A DNA stretch of 8,148 nt from positions 1 to 8,148 of the forward strand of contig JASLEQ010000746.1 of NCBI GenBank assembly GCA_030151135.1, given 5' to 3'. This DNA comes from Candidatus Sulfotelmatobacter sp. (GTDB lineage: Bacteria > Acidobacteriota > Terriglobia > Terriglobales > SbA1). Under the pieces are notes generated by a model. It saw only the letters and a program-made list of their open reading frames with translations, searched no databases and was not told where the DNA came from. Position 1 is the stretch's first letter; every line of letters starts with the position of its first letter. Positions 5,256-8,148 of this stretch are shown in pieces. Made by a program: the position numbers and the translations under genes.

Positions 5256-6397
5256 AGGAACAGGTCGGCAACTTTCAATGCCAGCTTTTCGGGATCCACA
5301 TCCGTTCGATTTGCGAGCACGATGATGGTGAGATTGTCTTCCGGAAAGCGTTGGATTGTAGTATGAAATCCGATCGTCTCACCATCATGCCACATGCGGC
5401 GATGCCCCCGGTACGGGTCCAGAAACCAGCCAAATCCGTAACTCACGCTATGGCCTTCCGAGCTCGGTAGCCCGCCTGCTACCTTGAATGGCGTCAGGGC
5501 GGGCTGCACTTGGGTTTCACTCAGTAACGTGTGCCGGTGAAGAGCCTGATCCCATTTCGCCAGATCTTCAATTGAAGAATAGATGCCGCCATCTCCAAGT
5601 ACCGCGGATGTGGGACTCTGATCCGTCTCCTTGAAACTGTCGGTTTCTTTCGTGTGGCCGTAGGCCCGGTGTGGAACCTCGTTCTTTCCCTTCTCAAACG
5701 CCAAAGTATTGTTCATGTGGAGCGGGGCGAAGATTCTGTCTTGAAGGAATTGGCCAAAGGGCTTGCCAGAGACCTTCTCGACAATCATTGCCAACACTGC
5801 GTAGCCGGAATTGCTGTATTCCCATTTGCTGCCGGGCGGAAATATCCCTTTCGGCTGTTCTTCCAGCAACTTGAGGACTCCAGCATCGAGAATCTGCGGG
5901 ATCTTCTCCGGCGGGGTATCGGAATACTGCTTCATCAGGATCTCTTCGTAATCCGGCAGGCCCGACGTGTGGTTCAGCAGATTACGAATGGTGATGGCGC
6001 GTCCATATGACGGAAACTCCGGGAATATGTCTGTGAGGTGCTCGTCATAACGCAATTTACCGTCGCGGGCCAGCAGCATGATGCAGGTCGCCGTGAACTG
6101 CTTGGTGAACGATGCAAGGCGGAAGTTGGTTTCAGGCGTGATCGATTGCAGGGTTCGAAGGTCGGCGACGCCGTACCCTTTTCGGAACAGAGTTTTTCCA
6201 TCCCGAATCACCAGCACCGCTGCCCCAGGTGCGTTGGTGGATTTTAGCGAAGTGAAAATGTCGTCAATTTGACCGGGTGATACCTGCGCCGTCAGTGCGG
6301 GCAGATGTGCAAGGCAAGCGCAAAACAGAAGGGACAGGCGAAATAGCGAGAAGCTTCCCGCTTCAACCGGACAGCGTTTCCCGTTGGCAAAGTTCAT
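5246..6397 (-). CDS. Secreted serine hydrolase, beta-lactamase fold (class C-like, PF00144)
   Basis: Predicted exported hydrolase of the beta-lactamase/penicillin-binding-protein-like family (PF00144), which covers esterases, D-aminopeptidases and peptidoglycan enzymes; the substrate is unknown and an antibiotic-resistance role is not implied. The 383-residue product starts with a signal peptide (hydrophobic core FSLFRLSLLFCACLAHLPAL, probable cut after ALTA near residue 37). The catalytic set is complete: S96-F-T-K99 (SxxK), Tyr194-Ser-Asn196 (YxN) and His337-Asp-Gly339 (third motif, in WHDGETIGFH). LLNHTSGLPDY (140-150) is the usual family signature. There is no membrane anchor after the signal peptide. 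Its ATG overlaps the stop of the DinB gene as ATGA, which fixes the start and suggests translational coupling. It is last in the minus-strand cluster and converges on the HU gene. Confidence 0.92.
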   Translation of the reverse strand: MNFANGKRCPVEAGSFSLFRLSLLFCACLAHLPALTAQVSPGQIDDIFTSLKSTNAPGAAVLVIRDGKTLFRKGYGVADLRTLQSITPETNFRLASFTKQFTATCIMLLARDGKLRYDEHLTDIFPEFPSYGRAITIRNLLNHTSGLPDYEEILMKQYSDTPPEKIPQILDAGVLKLLEEQPKGIFPPGSKWEYSNSGYAVLAMIVEKVSGKPFGQFLQDRIFAPLHMNNTLAFEKGKNEVPHRAYGHTKETDSFKETDQSPTSAVLGDGGIYSSIEDLAKWDQALHRHTLLSETQVQPALTPFKVAGGLPSSEGHSVSYGFGWFLDPYRGHRRMWHDGETIGFHTTIQRFPEDNLTIIVLANRTDVDPEKLALKVADLFLGH

Positions 6398-7050
6398 TCG
6401 TTATCCGGCTTTGCTCCGGGAATGCGCTTCCTCAGGAATTTGATCTGGCCGTTGTGGTTCGACTCATGCTCGCATACATGGAACCACTTACAATAATTGT
6501 TCGTGGGACCCCATGGCCACTCCTTGTCGACGACCATCAGCCAGTTATCGTCGCGCTTGCGAAACTCTGCGAATGTTTGTTCGCGCGTCTCGTGCAGGAT
6601 ATTCAGGTAGTAATCCAGATCATGACCTTTGATTCCTTTGCGCGCCGGATCTCCGAGCTCCATGGGCATGCCCCACTTTTCCTTGAAGGACTCGGGTAAT
6701 TCCTTCATCGAAAGTCCGCCAAAAGTGATGGCGTGGTAAAAGGCGTCCGTCGCCGCCAGATGCAACAGCAAAGCACCAATGCTGTTCGCGTTGTTGTCGA
6801 TCAAAAAATCGAGGTCCTTCGGAGACATGCCATTTACGGAATGCAATACGGTCGAACGCATCCAGGTCATCATCGACACGAGCGTGCCGATCTGCGGGGA
6901 GTAACCCTTCTTAGGTCCAATGATGTTGATCTCTGAATCTTCAGAGAAGGCTGGCGTTGGCGACCCCACGACGCCCGCTATTCCCACGCCAATAGCGGCC
7001 GCGGTCATCAAGAAATTCCGCCGCGTCGGTGCGCATTCGACTGGAAACAT
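6394..7050 (-). CDS. Tat-exported DinB-like protein
   Basis: DinB-superfamily protein, a four-helix bundle that usually holds a metal ion with three histidines; relatives include bacillithiol and mycothiol transferases, but many have no known activity. Of 218 residues, the first 35 or so form a twin-arginine export signal: Thr9-Arg10-Arg11-Asn-Phe-Leu, then hydrophobic TAAAIGVGIAGVVG and a likely cut near AFS-ED. The expected metal ligands are present: His97 (in GALLLHLAATD) and His195/His199 (in EHESNHNGQI, the HxxxHxGQ motif). Tat export means it would be folded, perhaps with its metal, before crossing the membrane. I chose ATG 7050 because GGAGGA stands right before it and because it puts the RR motif at residue 10. 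A start at 7104 would add 18 residues before the signal. It lies between the regulator gene and the hydrolase gene, overlapping the latter by four bases. Confidence 0.85.
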   Translation of the reverse strand: MFPVECAPTRRNFLMTAAAIGVGIAGVVGSPTPAFSEDSEINIIGPKKGYSPQIGTLVSMMTWMRSTVLHSVNGMSPKDLDFLIDNNANSIGALLLHLAATDAFYHAITFGGLSMKELPESFKEKWGMPMELGDPARKGIKGHDLDYYLNILHETREQTFAEFRKRDDNWLMVVDKEWPWGPTNNYCKWFHVCEHESNHNGQIKFLRKRIPGAKPDNE

Positions 7051-7057
7051 ATGTTTT

Positions 7058-7063
7058 CCTCCA
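7058..7063 (-). promoter_or_regulatory. Ribosome binding site of the DinB-like gene
   Basis: On the minus strand GGAGGA stands seven bases before the ATG at 7050. It is the strongest Shine-Dalgarno sequence in the window and decides the start in favour of 7050 over 7104. Confidence 0.75.
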
Positions 7064-7094
7064 TCGGCCAGGGTTCTGAGGTTGAACCGTCGGG

Positions 7095-7103
7095 ATAGTA
7101 TCA
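7095..7103 (-). promoter_or_regulatory. Possible internal promoter before the DinB-like gene
   Basis: Minus-strand TGATACTAT is an extended -10 box (TGN plus TACTAT), with its TGA being the stop codon of the regulator gene. Transcription would start near 7088, leaving a leader of about 38 bases with the strong ribosome binding site. No -35 is seen 16-18 bases upstream. It would let the DinB/hydrolase pair be made apart from the regulator. Confidence 0.35.
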
Positions 7104-8018
7104 CAATGGGTCCAGTCGTTTAGCAGGGCCGGAGTGTACAGCTGAGGCTGTCCCGGCCCCCATCAGGATCAATGATCGCTCGGCGAAAGGCGCATACAGC
7201 AGGACGGCGGTGATCCCCAGAGCCAGTCCGTAGCCGATCTGCGGCACAAGCAGAAATGGAGCGAGCGCCCAAAGTTCATCAAGCGGAAAGACGAACGGAA
7301 AGAGTCGCAGAAACTTGCCAGAGACCCCGGGCGCGCGGAAGGCGACCATTGAAATCAGGTATAGGCGGACTGGGATTCCAGTCACCGCCGTGACGATAGC
7401 GACGATGATGGCCCACGTCGGATGAGAAAAAGTGGCCGAGATCACATCATCAACGGCATGAAGGCGCGCCAGCGCGATGATATAGAAGCACAGATACATC
7501 AATTGCAGGAGCAGAAAGAGGGTGCTGACGAGAGTTCCGTGGGCCTGCGGCACTTCGTGACGCGCAGTTAGGAAGCTGGACGAATTGTCCGATGCAGATT
7601 CTGGCTTTGCTTCCGGCTGAGGAGGAATAATTCCGGCGGGAGGTGGAATCGGGTCAGAGCCGACGGAAGACGGCACTCCGTCATCGAAATGAACTGGAGC
7701 GATGAAGCGGTATCCGCGACGCGCCAGCGTCTCAACAAATCGTGGACTTGAGGCCGAATCGCCGAGAACATCCCGAATCTTGTTCACGGCGGTATTAAGA
7801 CTGTGATCGAAGTCTACGAATGTCCCTTCAGGCCACAAGCGGTCTCGAATCTGAGTGCGAGAAACGATGTTCCCGGCTTGTTCCAGCAACATGACCAGCA
7901 CATCAAAGGGCTGCGCCGGCAACTGAATGCGACGTCCCTGCTTGCGCAACTCTCCCGTTGCCGTATCGGCCTCGAATACGCCGAAACGGTATAGTTTTTT
8001 CTTTGGAATTCCCTCCAT
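7101..8018 (-). CDS. Membrane-anchored winged-helix transcriptional regulator (OmpR/CadC type)
   Basis: Predicted one-component regulator. Residues about 9-109 form an OmpR/PhoB-type winged helix (PF00486): YRFGVFEADTATGELRKQG, then LPAQPFDVLVMLLEQAGNIVSRTQIRDRLW, the recognition helix region DFDHSLNTAVNKIRDVLGD (69-87) and the wing FVETLARRGYRFIAPV (94-109). A Pro/Ser/Glu-rich linker (about 115-160) leads to several hydrophobic segments (about 163-187, 201-226, 238-258 and 261-281), so the C-terminal half lies in the membrane with little room for an outside sensor domain. There is no receiver domain, so it is not a two-component response regulator. I chose ATG 8018: the longer start at 8048 adds ten residues before the usual domain start. 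No Shine-Dalgarno sequence is seen, but TAGACT lies ten bases before the ATG. It is first in the minus-strand cluster, 50 bases before the DinB gene, and probably controls that pair or itself. Confidence 0.88.
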   Translation of the reverse strand: MEGIPKKKLYRFGVFEADTATGELRKQGRRIQLPAQPFDVLVMLLEQAGNIVSRTQIRDRLWPEGTFVDFDHSLNTAVNKIRDVLGDSASSPRFVETLARRGYRFIAPVHFDDGVPSSVGSDPIPPPAGIIPPQPEAKPESASDNSSSFLTARHEVPQAHGTLVSTLFLLLQLMYLCFYIIALARLHAVDDVISATFSHPTWAIIVAIVTAVTGIPVRLYLISMVAFRAPGVSGKFLRLFPFVFPLDELWALAPFLLVPQIGYGLALGITAVLLYAPFAERSLILMGAGTASAVHSGPAKRLDPL

Positions 8019-8028
8019 TGGCGAAGAT

Positions 8029-8034
8029 AGTCTA
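8029..8034 (-). promoter_or_regulatory. Possible -10 box of the regulator gene
   Basis: Minus-strand TAGACT (four of six matches to TATAAT) is followed by ten bases and the ATG at 8018. It would give a leader of about four bases. No -35 is convincing. Weak on its own; it gains weight only from the same arrangement at the GNAT and sppA genes. Confidence 0.25.
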
Positions 8035-8094
8035 CATCGCGGCGCCACGAGACGAATTGACTTTGCCCTTTAAGCTGCAGATTCTGTGTAGCTT

Positions 8095-8140
8095 ATCGAT
8101 TGAGGACTAAGTGAGATCGGACTGAGCAATCATCGATTGC
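8095..8140. repeat. ATCGATTG direct repeat with inverted copy, possible operator
   Basis: ATCGATTG occurs at 8095-8102 and 8132-8139, 37 bases start to start. The second copy is part of an inverted repeat GCAATC-ATC-GATTGC (8126-8140). Both lie 77-122 bases upstream of the regulator start, in the only visible control region of the minus-strand cluster. OmpR-type winged helices often bind repeated half-sites, so self-regulation is possible. ATCGAT is self-complementary and could recur by chance. Confidence 0.3.
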
Positions 8141-8148
8141 TATTCCCC

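Noticed and set aside
6277..6699. Open frame of 140 codons on the plus strand opposite the hydrolase and DinB genes
   Set aside because: It lies fully antisense to two well-supported genes and shows no recognisable motif.
1..8148. tRNA genes, CRISPR arrays, insertion sequences or prophage genes
   Set aside because: No cloverleaf-type sequence, regularly spaced repeats, transposase, integrase or phage structural gene was found on either strand.

Overview
The window reads as a chromosomal segment from a soil-type Acidobacteriota, probably of the Koribacter/Terriglobia kind. The evidence is an OmpR-type winged helix fused to a multi-helix membrane domain (a style of regulator very common in that phylum), a secreted beta-lactamase-fold hydrolase, an exported DinB-like protein, moderately high GC and small gene clusters on both strands. 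This placement is an inference from gene style. No rRNA or other marker is present.

Left part (1-2537): purN (GAR transformylase) is complete from its ATG at position 2 and converges on a GNAT acetyltransferase gene on the minus strand. That gene diverges from tyrS (tyrosyl-tRNA synthetase) across a 49-base gap. The tyrS frame is open from 1215 to 2537 except for one TAG at 1734-1736, where the family normally has a serine (PIS-hHE). This is the most striking single lesion in the window.

Middle part (2538-5242): a lipid kinase of the YegS/DgkB (diacylglycerol kinase catalytic domain) family is closed by a clear intrinsic terminator. It is followed by sppA (membrane signal-peptide peptidase, Ser/Lys dyad) and, after a 307-base gap, an HU/IHF-type DNA-bending protein. 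The gap holds a set of concentric complementary segments (4724-4850) that I read as a structured RNA, with 6S RNA as the best but unproven identity.

Right part (5246-8148, minus strand, transcribed right to left): a membrane-anchored winged-helix regulator, a Tat-exported DinB-like metal-site protein and a secreted serine hydrolase with beta-lactamase fold. The last two overlap by ATGA. The three look like one transcription unit, with a possible internal promoter before the DinB gene. Short repeats of ATCGATTG lie upstream of the regulator.

Several genes (GNAT, sppA and, less clearly, the lipid kinase and the regulator) have a -10-like hexamer only 6-12 bases before the start codon and no Shine-Dalgarno sequence, which suggests leaderless or near-leaderless transcripts. 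HU and the DinB gene instead have good ribosome binding sites. I see no tRNA, rRNA, CRISPR array or insertion sequence.
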